From Betaproteobacteria bacterium (GTDB lineage Bacteria > Pseudomonadota > Gammaproteobacteria > Burkholderiales > SG8-39): a stretch of 41,480 nucleotides of DNA. The notes beneath the pieces are model-generated. The model saw only the letters and a list, made by a program, of their open reading frames with translations, was not told the origin of the DNA and did not search any database. The stretch spans positions 1 to 41,480 of the forward strand of contig CANKMT010000050.1 of assembly GCA_947482825.1 (NCBI GenBank), given 5' to 3'. This document shows, piece by piece, positions 29,927-37,943 of the stretch. A program made the position numbers and the translations under genes. Positions within the stretch are counted from its first letter, which is position 1. Each line of letters opens with the position of its first letter.

Positions 29927-30928
29927 ATGCCAGTTTATATATCAAAATCGGAATACCCAAAGACGTTGACGGGGAACGTCAGCCTGCGCGTCGCCAGCTT
30001 GCTTGTCGCCGCCTCGCTGTCCGCCGGCACCGCGTTCGCGCAAACCTGGCCGGCCAAACCGGTGCGTTGGATCGTGCCTTTCCCCGCCGGCGGCCCGGCC
30101 GACGTTATCGCGCGCACAGTCGGCCCTAAGCTTTCCGAGCGTCTGGGCCAGCCGGTTCTCATCGACAACCGCGCAGGCGGCAACAGCAACATCGGCCACG
30201 AGGCGGTGGCGCGCTCGGCGCCCGACGGCTACACCTTCCTCTACGTGGTGCCGAACATCGTCACCAATCCGTCGCTCTTCAAGAACATGATCGACCCGCT
30301 CAAGGATCTCGCGCCGCTCGCCCAGATGACGGTGCAGTCCTACGCACTGGTGGCGAACCCGGCCTTTGCGCCGAAGACCGTGGCCGAGATCATCGCCGCC
30401 GCGCGGGCCAAGCCCGGCAGCGTGACCTGCGCCTCGGGCGGCGGGCTGATGACTTTCGGCTGCGAGTGGCTGCGCACGACGACGAAAACCGAGATCGTGC
30501 ACGTGCAATACAAGGGCAACGCGCCTGCGCTCACCGACCTTCTCGGCGGGCAGGTGAACATTCTCTTCGACCTGTACAACACTTCGCTGCCACAGATCCG
30601 CGCCGGCAAGATCCGGCCGGTGGCCCTCACCCGCGCGACCCGCGGCTTGCCGCTGCCCGACGTGCCGGTGATCGCAGAGACGCTGCCCGGATTCGTCCTC
30701 GTCGGCTGGCATGGCGCGATGCTGCCCGTGGGCGTGCCGCAGCCGATCGTGGCGAAACTGAACCAGGCGCTGGGCGAGGCACTCGCGGACAAGGACGTCG
30801 CCAAGCGCATCTCGGACGGGTACAGCGAGGTCGCGCACACCTCGCCGGAAGCTTTCGGCGAGATCCTGCGCGAGGACTACGCAAAGTACGCCCGCATCGT
30901 GAAGGAAGCGGGCATCAAGCCCGAGTAG
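29927..30928 (+). CDS. Bug/TctC-family periplasmic substrate-binding protein
   Basis: A 333-residue receptor with a longer N-terminus (MPVYISKSEYPKTLTGN) before the signal peptide core VASLLVAASLSAGTAFAQ. The mature part starts TWPAKPVRWIVPFPAGGPAD and has LIDNRAGGNSNIGHEAVARS, APDGYTFLYVVPN, EIVHVQYKGNAPALTDLLGG and GFVLVGWHGAMLPVGVPQP. It is followed after 4 bases by an amidohydrolase gene, so the two form an operon in which the receptor likely captures that enzyme's substrate, for example an amide or a cyclic compound. Confidence 0.92.
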   Translation: MPVYISKSEYPKTLTGNVSLRVASLLVAASLSAGTAFAQTWPAKPVRWIVPFPAGGPADVIARTVGPKLSERLGQPVLIDNRAGGNSNIGHEAVARSAPDGYTFLYVVPNIVTNPSLFKNMIDPLKDLAPLAQMTVQSYALVANPAFAPKTVAEIIAAARAKPGSVTCASGGGLMTFGCEWLRTTTKTEIVHVQYKGNAPALTDLLGGQVNILFDLYNTSLPQIRAGKIRPVALTRATRGLPLPDVPVIAETLPGFVLVGWHGAMLPVGVPQPIVAKLNQALGEALADKDVAKRISDGYSEVAHTSPEAFGEILREDYAKYARIVKEAGIKPE

Positions 30929-30932
30929 GCCG

Positions 30933-32657
30933 ATGGCGCCGGCGCAAACGGGCGCGGGCCTCGTCCTGCGCGGCGGGACCGTGATCACGATGACCGGCGC
31001 AGTCGGCGCCACTGCGGTGGCGGTCGATGGCGAAAGAATTCTTGCGGTCGGCAGCGATGAGGAGGTTTCGGCGCGGATCGGGCCGGCGACCAGAGTCATC
31101 GAACTGGCCGGCCGCACACTGATGCCCGGCCTCACCGACGCTCACGCACACCTCGATCGCGAAGGCCTCAAGGAACTGCTGCCTTCGATGGCCGGGTGCC
31201 GCTCGATCAGGGAACTCATCGAGCGCATCGCCGCATTAGCCGCGAATACGCCGCCGGGAGAATGGATCGTCACGATGCCGCTTGGCGAGCCGCCGGAGTA
31301 TCTGCTGGCGGAGAAAATGTTCGAGGAAGGCCGGTTCCCGAATCGCCATGACCTCGACAAGGCCTCGTCGCGCCATCCGATCCTGATTCGCTGCGCCTGG
31401 GGCTACTGGCCATTCCAGCTGCCGCTGGTGTCGGTCGCCAACTCGGCTGCGCTCGCGCTCGCGGGGATCCGTCGCGGAACGAATCCGCCTTCGCCTCTTG
31501 TGCAGATCGACGTGGACGCCGGCGGAGAACCCACCGGGATCGTGCGCGACAACGCTTTCCAGCCGATTTCCGAATTCACTTTGTTTCGCACCGCGCCGCA
31601 CTTCACGGCCGACGACCGCGTGCGCACGCTCGGCCGCTCGATGCAACTCTACAACGCGTGCGGCACCACCTCGGTGTTCGAAGGCCACGGCGCGGCGCCC
31701 GAAACGATCGACGCCTACCGGGCGTTGCGCTCGCGCAACCGCCAGACCATGCGCGCGACGCTTTCGTTCAGCCCGGGCTGGAGCGGCGCAAGCCAAGCCG
31801 ATGTGGCCGGCTGGGTCTCGGAGCACGCGGCGCGCCTGCGCGGCCGCGGCGAGGGAGACGACTGGATCCGCGTGGCCGGCCTCTATGCGGAGATCGAAAT
31901 GCAACCGCTCGAAGCCCGGCTGCGCGCGCAATGTGCCCCGCAAACCGGCTGGGCCGGATTCAACTACGACTGCACGCTGCCGCCGGAAAAGCTGCTGACT
32001 CTTCTCAAGGCGGCCGCAAGGGAAAAGCTGCGCGTCTGCGCAATCCAGATGGAGATTCTCGACCTGTTCACCGAAGCAGCGAAGGAGGCGCCGATCGCGG
32101 ACCTGCGCTGGGTCATCGCGCACCCGGTCACGATCAACAGCGAGCAGCTCGCGCGCCTGGCGGACCTCGGTGTCGTCGTCACAACCCATACCAACGCCTA
32201 CATCTGGAAGAAAGCCTCCTCGATCGCGGCTCGCATCGGCAAGGACAACGAAGAGACGCTCTGCCCCCTGCGCTCCCTCATCGATGCCGGCGTCCCGGTA
32301 GCGCTTGCCACCGACAACGTGCCGATCTCGATGTGGCCGTGCATCTGGCAGGCGGTCGAGCGCATTGACCGCGACACCGGCAGGGCAGTAGCGCCCGGTC
32401 AGCGTCTTTCGCGCGAGGAGGCGCTCAAGTGCGCGACGGTGAACGGGGCTTACTTGTGCTTGGAGGAAAAGGAGCGCGGGACGATCGAGGCGGGGAAACT
32501 CGCGGACTTGATCGTGCTGGAGGAGAACCCGCTCACGATGGAGGCGGCGCGGCTGAAGGATGTGGCGCCGGCAATGACGGTTGCGGGTGGGAAGGTCGTC
32601 TGGCAAGAATTGGTGTCAGAGTCGAATTCGGCCTCCGGCGCGGAAATAGGACTCTGA
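30933..32657 (+). CDS. Amidohydrolase family 3 enzyme (YtcJ-like)
   Basis: A 574-residue metal-dependent hydrolase. It begins with the composite beta-sandwich GLVLRGGTVITMTGAVGA, then has the first metal motif H71-A-H73 in GLTDAHAHLDREGL. Later motifs are RWVIAHPVTINSEQLARLAD, VVVTTHTNAYIWKKASSI and VALATDNVPISMWPC, and the C-terminal sandwich is GTIEAGKLADLIVLEENPLT. Family members hydrolyse amide or cyclic C-N bonds. The last ~15 residues (SESNSASGAEIGL) are encoded by a REP-like hairpin, so the native end was near KVVWQEL. The gene is co-transcribed with the upstream Bug receptor. Confidence 0.9.
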   Translation: MAPAQTGAGLVLRGGTVITMTGAVGATAVAVDGERILAVGSDEEVSARIGPATRVIELAGRTLMPGLTDAHAHLDREGLKELLPSMAGCRSIRELIERIAALAANTPPGEWIVTMPLGEPPEYLLAEKMFEEGRFPNRHDLDKASSRHPILIRCAWGYWPFQLPLVSVANSAALALAGIRRGTNPPSPLVQIDVDAGGEPTGIVRDNAFQPISEFTLFRTAPHFTADDRVRTLGRSMQLYNACGTTSVFEGHGAAPETIDAYRALRSRNRQTMRATLSFSPGWSGASQADVAGWVSEHAARLRGRGEGDDWIRVAGLYAEIEMQPLEARLRAQCAPQTGWAGFNYDCTLPPEKLLTLLKAAAREKLRVCAIQMEILDLFTEAAKEAPIADLRWVIAHPVTINSEQLARLADLGVVVTTHTNAYIWKKASSIAARIGKDNEETLCPLRSLIDAGVPVALATDNVPISMWPCIWQAVERIDRDTGRAVAPGQRLSREEALKCATVNGAYLCLEEKERGTIEAGKLADLIVLEENPLTMEAARLKDVAPAMTVAGGKVVWQELVSESNSASGAEIGL

Positions 32658-32686
32658 CACCATTTACTACTGACACCATTTACTAC
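32611..32686. repeat. REP-like hairpin between convergent genes
   Basis: A perfect 13-base inverted repeat, TGGTGTCAGAGTC (32611-32623) and GACTCTGACACCA (32650-32662), encloses a 26-base loop. A tandem pair TGACACCATTTACTAC (32655-32670, 32671-32686) follows. The element provides the last codons of the amidohydrolase and, on the other strand, the TAG of the Bug gene. Palindromes with a TCAGAGTC core are known to me as REP-like repeats of Betaproteobacteria moved by RAYT-type transposases. It may also end transcription from both sides. Confidence 0.8.
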
Positions 32687-33663
32687 TCGAGTTTCAACCC
32701 CAGCTTGCGGACTAACCGGCCCCAGCGCTCGTAGTCTGCGGCGATGATGGCGTCGAACTCCGCCGGCGTCGTGGTGTGCGGGACCGCGGCATCCGAAATG
32801 ATGCGCTGGCGCACTTCGGGCGCGCTGGCCGCGGCCACGATGGCGGCGTGGAGCTTCTCGAGGACCGGCTGCGGCGTCCCTGCCGGCGCGACGATGCCGC
32901 CCCATGAGCTGACGGTCGCCTCCGGCAGTCCGCTCTCGCCGAAGGTCGGCACATCGGGGATGCCTTCCATGCGCTTCGCGCTCGACACGGCGAGAATGCG
33001 CAGGGTGCCCGCCTTCGCGTGCGGGATGTACGCGAGCAACCCATCACAGGCGACCGACACTCGGGCACCGACGAGATCCTGGATCACGGGGGCCGTACCC
33101 TTGTAGGGCACATGCATCATGCCGACGCCGGCGCGGTCTTTCACGAGTTCGCACAGGAGGTGCTGGGCGCCGCCTTGTCCAGAGGTGCCGAAGTTGACCT
33201 TGCCCGGGTTCGCCTTCAGGTACGCGATGAATTCCTGCAGCGTCCTCGCCGGCACCATGGAGGCGTTGACCACCAGCCCCATGGGCAGGTCGCTCACCAG
33301 CGAAATGGTCTGGAAGTCGCTGCGCTGGTAGGGCACCTTGGCGTACACATGCGGCGCGATTGCGAACATGTTGGCGCCCGAGTAGAGGAGCGTATAGCCG
33401 TCGTTCTTCGACTTGGCGACGTATTCCGCACCGAGCATCGTGCCCGCGCCGGGCTTGTTCTCGACCACCACCGGGCGCCCGAGAATCGGCCCCATGCGTT
33501 CGCCGACCATGCGCGCGAGGATGTCGAACTGCCCGCCGGGCGTGTAGGGGACTACCAGCTTGATCGGCCGCTCCGGATACGCTTGCGCAAGCACGCCTTC
33601 AGCCCATGGGCCGCCCGCCAGCAAAGCCGCGAGGCACAGATATCGAAACAGCCGGGTCATCAA
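32683..33663 (-). CDS. Bug/TctC-family periplasmic substrate-binding protein
   Basis: A 326-residue receptor. Signal peptide LCLAALLAGGPWAEGVLAQ precedes AYPERPIKLVVPYTPGGQFD. Family marks are VVENKPGAGTMLGAEYVAKS, NDGYTLLYSGANMFA, GMMHVPYKGTAPVIQDLVGA and ATVSSWGGIVAPAGTPQP. The start is the first or second ATG at 33663/33660. Its stop TAG comes from the REP-like element. It diverges from the TauD-type dioxygenase, with only 77 bases between them, so a shared regulatory region and a shared substrate are likely. Confidence 0.93.
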   Translation of the reverse strand: MMTRLFRYLCLAALLAGGPWAEGVLAQAYPERPIKLVVPYTPGGQFDILARMVGERMGPILGRPVVVENKPGAGTMLGAEYVAKSKNDGYTLLYSGANMFAIAPHVYAKVPYQRSDFQTISLVSDLPMGLVVNASMVPARTLQEFIAYLKANPGKVNFGTSGQGGAQHLLCELVKDRAGVGMMHVPYKGTAPVIQDLVGARVSVACDGLLAYIPHAKAGTLRILAVSSAKRMEGIPDVPTFGESGLPEATVSSWGGIVAPAGTPQPVLEKLHAAIVAAASAPEVRQRIISDAAVPHTTTPAEFDAIIAADYERWGRLVRKLGLKLE

Positions 33664-33740
33664 CTTCCTCCATCATATGGGACGCTATGCGCCAGAGTAT
33701 ATTCATTTCCGCGACGAATCTGCCGGAACCGTGAACGAGA

Positions 33741-34754
33741 ATGCCTGAACCAATTGCACCAGTGACGTGCGACGCGGTGTGGACCGCCGCCGAAATGCGC
33801 GCCTCCACGCGCTGGATTCACGAGTTGACATCGGAGGAAAAGTCCGAGCTCACTCGCGCGCTCGCTTCGGTGCGAAAGAAAGACCTGCGCATCCCATTCA
33901 ACGCAGCGGATTTTCCGCTCGAATCGATGGCGCGTCGCCTGGCCCTCGTGCGCAGGGAAGTGGAGGACGGTTCGGGCGTGATGCTCCTGCGCGGCCTGCC
34001 GGTGGACGACTACGGCCTCGAGGGTACGCGGCTGGTCTACTGGGGTATCGGCACGCACCTCGGCACCGCCCTCGCGCAGAACCCGCGCGGAGCCCTCCTC
34101 GCCGAAGTGCGCGATGCCGGCGGCAACCAGTACACGGACCCGAAGGCCCGCGGCTACCACACCGCGAACCGGCTGCCGTTCCACAACGACCAAAGCGACC
34201 TGGTCGGGCTGCTGTGCTATCGCCGGGCAAAGTCCGGGGGCCTGAGTTTCATCGCGAGCGCGGCCGCGGTCCACAACCGGATCCTCGCCGACCGGCCCGA
34301 CTTGCTTAGCGTCCTCTACCAGCCGTACTACTGCGACGTCCGCGGCGAGGAGCCTCCCGGCCGCAGGCCCTATTACATCGAGCCGCGCTTCTCGGTCCAC
34401 AAGGGGCGCCTGTTCACCCAGCACGGTCGCACGTACATCGATTCGGCACAGCGCTTTCCGGAAGTGCCCAGGCTCACCGCCGAGCAGGACGAGGCGATGA
34501 AACTGGTCGATTCGCTTTGCGGCAGCGACCAATTCCGCCTCGACATGGATTTCCAGCGCGGCGACATCCAGTTCCTCAACAACCGCGTGGTCCTGCATTC
34601 GCGCACCGACTTCGAGGACTACGCCGACCCGGATCTCAAGCGCCTGCTGCTGCGCCTGTGGCTGCGCACCCCGGGCTATGCCGATCTGCCGGCTTACTTT
34701 GCGCCGCGCTTCGAGGACATGGAACACTGGCTGCGCAATCCGGTTCCCGCTTGA
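33741..34754 (+). CDS. TauD/TfdA-type Fe(II)/2-oxoglutarate-dependent dioxygenase
   Basis: A 337-residue enzyme. The iron-binding facial triad is H148-x-D150 in LPFHNDQSDLVGL and the distal histidine H286 in NNRVVLHSRTDFED; the 2-oxoglutarate-binding arginine lies in LLLRLWLRTPGYAD. The insertion RGYHTANRLPFHND is typical of TauD-like members that oxidise taurine, 2,4-D-like ethers or carnitine precursors. The substrate is unknown. The stop overlaps the next ATG (TGATG), so it is co-expressed with the metallo-hydrolase, suggesting an oxidation-then-hydrolysis sequence. Confidence 0.92.
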   Translation: MPEPIAPVTCDAVWTAAEMRASTRWIHELTSEEKSELTRALASVRKKDLRIPFNAADFPLESMARRLALVRREVEDGSGVMLLRGLPVDDYGLEGTRLVYWGIGTHLGTALAQNPRGALLAEVRDAGGNQYTDPKARGYHTANRLPFHNDQSDLVGLLCYRRAKSGGLSFIASAAAVHNRILADRPDLLSVLYQPYYCDVRGEEPPGRRPYYIEPRFSVHKGRLFTQHGRTYIDSAQRFPEVPRLTAEQDEAMKLVDSLCGSDQFRLDMDFQRGDIQFLNNRVVLHSRTDFEDYADPDLKRLLLRLWLRTPGYADLPAYFAPRFEDMEHWLRNPVPA

Positions 34755-35614
34755 TGTCAGACCATTCGATCTGGAGCTTCTGCTACGCGCGCGGGCGCCT
34801 GCCCAAGGACTTCATGGGAGGCTGCCCGGTGTGCAGCAACCAGGGGATGGTCGATATCCCCATGGTGTACTCGCTGGTGGCGAGCGCGCCGACCACGGCA
34901 ATACGGCGCGTGATCCTCATCGACTGCGGGTTCAAGAGCGGCAACTCGATGACCGGGCGCAAGTTCGAAAATTTCGAGACGCCGGACACCGTCCTCGCCA
35001 AGATCGGCTACCGGCCCGAGGACATCGACACGCTCGTCCTCACCCACCTGCATTTCGACCACGCCGGCAATTTCGACGCCTTCCCGAACGCGCGGATCAT
35101 CGTGCAGCGGCGCGAATTCGAGCGCTGGCGCGAGGTCATCGCAACACTTCCGGAATTGTCGCCGGGCAAGGAGCACTGGGCGGTGTCGTCGATGGACGTG
35201 GAGGCTTTCAAACGAATCGAGAAGGCCCTCGATCAGGGCGCCGTCGACCTGATCGAAGGCGATGTCGAGATCGCAGACGGCATTCACTGCCGCCTGGCCG
35301 CCGACACCCACACCTTCGGCTCGCAGTGGGTCGAAGTAGCCACGCCTGAGGGGCCGCACGTCGTGGCTGGCGATTGCGTGTACTGGTACTCCAACATTGA
35401 ACGCATGTGGCCGCCGGGCTACGTGCAGGGCAACACCTGGAACCTCATGGGCACCTACCAGCGGCTGCGCAACGTCGTCGGCGGCGAAAGGCTGCGTCGA
35501 ATCGTGCCCGGCCACGACATGGAGATCTTTTCCCGCCATCCGAGCTGGACCGCCGGCCTCAATCCTGTGGCGGAAGTGCATCTCGCCCACGGCGAGCGAT
35601 CACGCGTCAAGTAA
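34754..35614 (+). CDS. Metallo-beta-lactamase-fold hydrolase
   Basis: A 286-residue dizinc hydrolase. The metal motif THLHFDHAGN contains H98, H100, D102 and H103; further ligands are in AADTHTFGSQ, VVAGDCVYWY and IVPGHDMEIF. The layout resembles N-acyl-homoserine lactonases and similar lactone hydrolases, so it could open a lactone formed in the pathway or quench quorum signals. The start overlaps the dioxygenase stop by one base. The stop codon TAA is supplied by the neighbouring palindromic element. A second, different member of the fold is at 40277-41167. Confidence 0.9.
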   Translation: MSDHSIWSFCYARGRLPKDFMGGCPVCSNQGMVDIPMVYSLVASAPTTAIRRVILIDCGFKSGNSMTGRKFENFETPDTVLAKIGYRPEDIDTLVLTHLHFDHAGNFDAFPNARIIVQRREFERWREVIATLPELSPGKEHWAVSSMDVEAFKRIEKALDQGAVDLIEGDVEIADGIHCRLAADTHTFGSQWVEVATPEGPHVVAGDCVYWYSNIERMWPPGYVQGNTWNLMGTYQRLRNVVGGERLRRIVPGHDMEIFSRHPSWTAGLNPVAEVHLAHGERSRVK

Positions 35615-35763
35615 ATAAATAAATAAATGGGGCCAATAAAATAAATGGGGCCAGGCTCAATTAAAGGGAGGTCGGGTGAATTTCGACGGGCTCAAATTTA
35701 ATTGAGCCTGGCCCCATTTATTGGCCCCATTTATTTCTGACCCCATTTATTTCCCATTTATTT
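35615..35763. repeat. Large REP-like inverted repeat with TGGGGCC boxes
   Basis: Perfect 26-base arms at 35640-35665 (AATAAATGGGGCCAGGCTCA and six more bases) and 35697-35722 enclose a 31-base loop. Outside them are further copies of the AATAAATGGGG motif in both orientations (35624-35633, 35723-35733, 35739-35763). The element fills the gap between two convergent genes and supplies the stop codons of both. Such arrays resemble REP/BIME repeats of Betaproteobacteria and could act as a bidirectional terminator. Confidence 0.88.
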
Positions 35764-36597
35764 CATGTCCCAGCTGACCCCGCCCATGCCGCAACGCAGG
35801 GGCACGGAGGGCACGTAGAAGGCGGTGTCGGCTTTGCGGGTGCCGACTGCGCCCAGCGCCACGAACCAGGCGAGCAATTCCACGGTGCCGCCGTCGCCGG
35901 CGCCGATCATTTTCTCGATCGTGATTTCGCGCAGCACCTTTTGCGGGTCCCCCTCGTTGAGCAGTGCGAGGAACCCCCGGTCGAACGGCTCGTCGACGCC
36001 GAAGTACTTTGGGCCGCCCGGATCGTGCGACAAGCCGCCGGTGGCCATGATCGCGACGCGCTTCTTTTCCGGCCAGGTGCGCACGACATCGGCCAGCACC
36101 TTGCCGAATTCGTAGCAGCGCTGGGGGGAAGGCATCGGCGGGAGCACGCAATTCATATGGATCGGCACCAGCGGCACGTCGTGATCGGGCGTGAGGAAGT
36201 GCAACGGCACCGACCAGTTGTCGTCGAACAGCAGCGAATCGCTGAACGCGAGGTTGAATCCGCGCTTGCCGGACTCGCGCACGATCGTGCGCCCCAGGCT
36301 GCTGTTCCCGGCGACTTCGTAGTGCGGCACGTTGACCCAGTCGCGAAACCATTCGGCCGGGCCTTCCCAGTGATCTGCGATGCCGACGCACCAGTCCGGC
36401 ACGTTGGTCGGATGGAAGTTGAGCAGGTGGTCGTTGGCCACGCCGACGATCAAATCCGGTTTCGCGGCGGCAAGGCGCCTGCGCAGTTCGGCATAGCCGT
36501 TGATGATGCCGTCCTGCTCGTGCTTGGGCGCCTTGTCCAGCCAGCCGGTGGCGCCGGGGGCATGGGCGAGCGCCAGAACGGAAACGATCTCGGCCAT
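35758..36597 (-). CDS. LigB-type extradiol ring-cleavage dioxygenase, beta subunit
   Basis: A 279-residue class III extradiol dioxygenase subunit. Iron ligands expected from protocatechuate 4,5-dioxygenase LigB are visible: H12 in LALAHAPGATG, H57 in VANDHLLNF, and a glutamate in GGTVELLAWFVALGA. MATGGLSHDPGGPKYFGVDE carries the second-sphere histidine. It cleaves a catechol-type ring next to the hydroxyls with Fe(II) and O2. The start follows the alpha-subunit stop by one base. The last codons (SWDMK then TAA) lie inside the palindromic element. The true substrate may be protocatechuate, gallate or an aminated analogue. Confidence 0.9.
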   Translation of the reverse strand: MAEIVSVLALAHAPGATGWLDKAPKHEQDGIINGYAELRRRLAAAKPDLIVGVANDHLLNFHPTNVPDWCVGIADHWEGPAEWFRDWVNVPHYEVAGNSSLGRTIVRESGKRGFNLAFSDSLLFDDNWSVPLHFLTPDHDVPLVPIHMNCVLPPMPSPQRCYEFGKVLADVVRTWPEKKRVAIMATGGLSHDPGGPKYFGVDEPFDRGFLALLNEGDPQKVLREITIEKMIGAGDGGTVELLAWFVALGAVGTRKADTAFYVPSVPLRCGMGGVSWDMK

Positions 36598-36598
36598 G

Positions 36599-36904
36599 TC
36601 AGGGCTTCCCCGGCGCGAGCATCTTCGACGCGTACAGCTGCGCGGCAGCCGACTCGTTGTGGTTGTACCCGGTGCCCTTGAACAGGCGGCTGACTTGCGG
36701 CAGGAAGTACGGATGCATGCCGAGTGCCGCGAGCGCCTTTAGGTCGATCTCGCGCAACGCCTTTTTCTCGGCCTCGGACAGCCCGTAGTCTTTCATCAGG
36801 CCCTCGAGGTCGTTTGCGAAACGCTCCACCAACTTTCGATCGCGCCTGACCTCGAAAACGAGACGGTTGGCCGGCAGCGTGCGATCGGTGTCCATTACGC
36901 CCAT
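36599..36904 (-). CDS. LigA-type dioxygenase alpha subunit
   Basis: A 101-residue helical protein matching LigA, the small subunit that closes the active site of protocatechuate 4,5-dioxygenase: VRRDRKLVERFANDLEGLMK, then DYGLSEAEKKALREIDLKAL, then LGMHPYFLPQVSRLFKGTGY and NHNESAAAQLYASKM. It is of normal length for a separate alpha subunit. The ATG at 36904 has AGGAG upstream. It directly precedes the beta-subunit gene, as in ligAB operons. Confidence 0.9.
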   Translation of the reverse strand: MGVMDTDRTLPANRLVFEVRRDRKLVERFANDLEGLMKDYGLSEAEKKALREIDLKALAALGMHPYFLPQVSRLFKGTGYNHNESAAAQLYASKMLAPGKP

Positions 36905-36913
36905 GAATGTCTC

Positions 36914-37318
36914 CTACCCCAGGAAGGCCACGCAGTCGATCTCGACATTGACGCCGGCGCGGTGCGGCGTGCCGCCGATGCAGGTGCGCGTGACTTTCTC
37001 GCCCTGCATGAATTCGCGGAAGGTTTCGTTGAAGGCCGGGAAATCGGCGGTATTGCGCAGGCATACGCGCATGTTGACCACGTTGGCGAGGCTCGCGCCG
37101 CCCGCCTGGAGGATCTCGACCAGGTTCGCAAGCGTCTGTTTGGTCTGGACACGGATGTCCTCGGACACGACCTTCTTCGTTTGCGGGTCGAGCGGCCCCT
37201 GCCCCGAAACGAACAGGAAATCGCCGGCACGAATCGCCTGCGCCAGCGGCGAGGGCGTCGCGGCATCGGTGAACCCGGTGACCGGCGCGTTGGCCGACTG
37301 CACGAGGATCTTTGGCAT
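36914..37318 (-). CDS. RidA-family enamine/imine deaminase
   Basis: A 134-residue member of the YjgF/YER057c/UK114 family: LAQAIRAGDFLFVSGQGPLD, then QTKQTLANLVEILQAGGASL, then ANVVNMRVCLRNTADFPAFN and TRTCIGGTPHRAGVNVEIDC. The arginine in TRTCIGG-type motifs binds the carboxylate of the imine substrate in trimeric RidA. Beside 3-hydroxyanthranilate dioxygenase and ACMSD it could act like NbaF/AmnD-type 2-aminomuconate deaminase, an enzyme of this family in the 2-nitrobenzoate and 2-aminophenol pathways. It lies one intergenic base pair group from its upstream neighbour, clearly in one operon. Confidence 0.9.
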   Translation of the reverse strand: MPKILVQSANAPVTGFTDAATPSPLAQAIRAGDFLFVSGQGPLDPQTKKVVSEDIRVQTKQTLANLVEILQAGGASLANVVNMRVCLRNTADFPAFNETFREFMQGEKVTRTCIGGTPHRAGVNVEIDCVAFLG

Positions 37319-37320
37319 GG

Positions 37321-37845
37321 CTAGACGTTTTCCGGCGCAGGCGCGGGCATCACGTCGCCGCATTTCTTGCAGGTGCGGAACTCTTCACTGTCGAAGAAGC
37401 GCTTGTAGGCGAGCGACACGGGATCCGCGCGGTAGTCGCTCACGGTGAAGGTCTCTTCGTGCAGGAAACCGTCGCACTTGCGGCAATACCAGTGGAAGCG
37501 GTCGATCTCGCCCGGGCGGCGCTTCCTCTCGACGATCAGCGCGTAGGCGTCCGGCGGGAAGCGCGGCGAATGCGGCACGCCCGCCGGCGTGTGGATCGCC
37601 GAGCCTTCCTTGATGATGGCGACTTCCTCCTTGCCTTCGGGCGTGCGGTAATGCAGCCGCATCTCGCCCTTGATCTGGTACATGAGCTCTTCGCTCGGGT
37701 TGATGTGGAACTCGCTGCGGTATTCGCGTCCGCGCGCCACGAAGGCCAGCGACTCGGGCTCCTGCCAGAGCACGTTGACACGCTTGCCGCTCTCTCCGAG
37801 CTTCCGGGCGGTTTCGAAAAGGTCCACGATCGGCATCGGTTCCAT
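37321..37845 (-). CDS. nbaC: 3-Hydroxyanthranilate 3,4-dioxygenase
   Basis: A 174-residue cupin enzyme opening the ring of 3-hydroxyanthranilate to 2-amino-3-carboxymuconate semialdehyde. Iron ligands are in SEFHINPSEELMYQIKG (H, E) and GVPHSPRFPPD (H). The C-terminal rubredoxin-like site WYCRKC...TCKKCGDV is typical of bacterial HAO. The ATG at 37845 (MEPMPIVDLF) fits best because GGAG lies 8-9 bases upstream; an ATG at 37851 is too close. It diverges from the ACMSD-like gene and leads the operon with RidA and LigAB. Confidence 0.9.
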   Translation of the reverse strand: MEPMPIVDLFETARKLGESGKRVNVLWQEPESLAFVARGREYRSEFHINPSEELMYQIKGEMRLHYRTPEGKEEVAIIKEGSAIHTPAGVPHSPRFPPDAYALIVERKRRPGEIDRFHWYCRKCDGFLHEETFTVSDYRADPVSLAYKRFFDSEEFRTCKKCGDVMPAPAPENV

Positions 37846-37943
37846 GCGCATTGCTCCATTTGCGAAAGTGTCGAATGAATCTTACGCGAGTTCGAATATG
37901 ATCCATGGCATCAGAGCGAAACCGTATCCAAAACCCGTCGACT

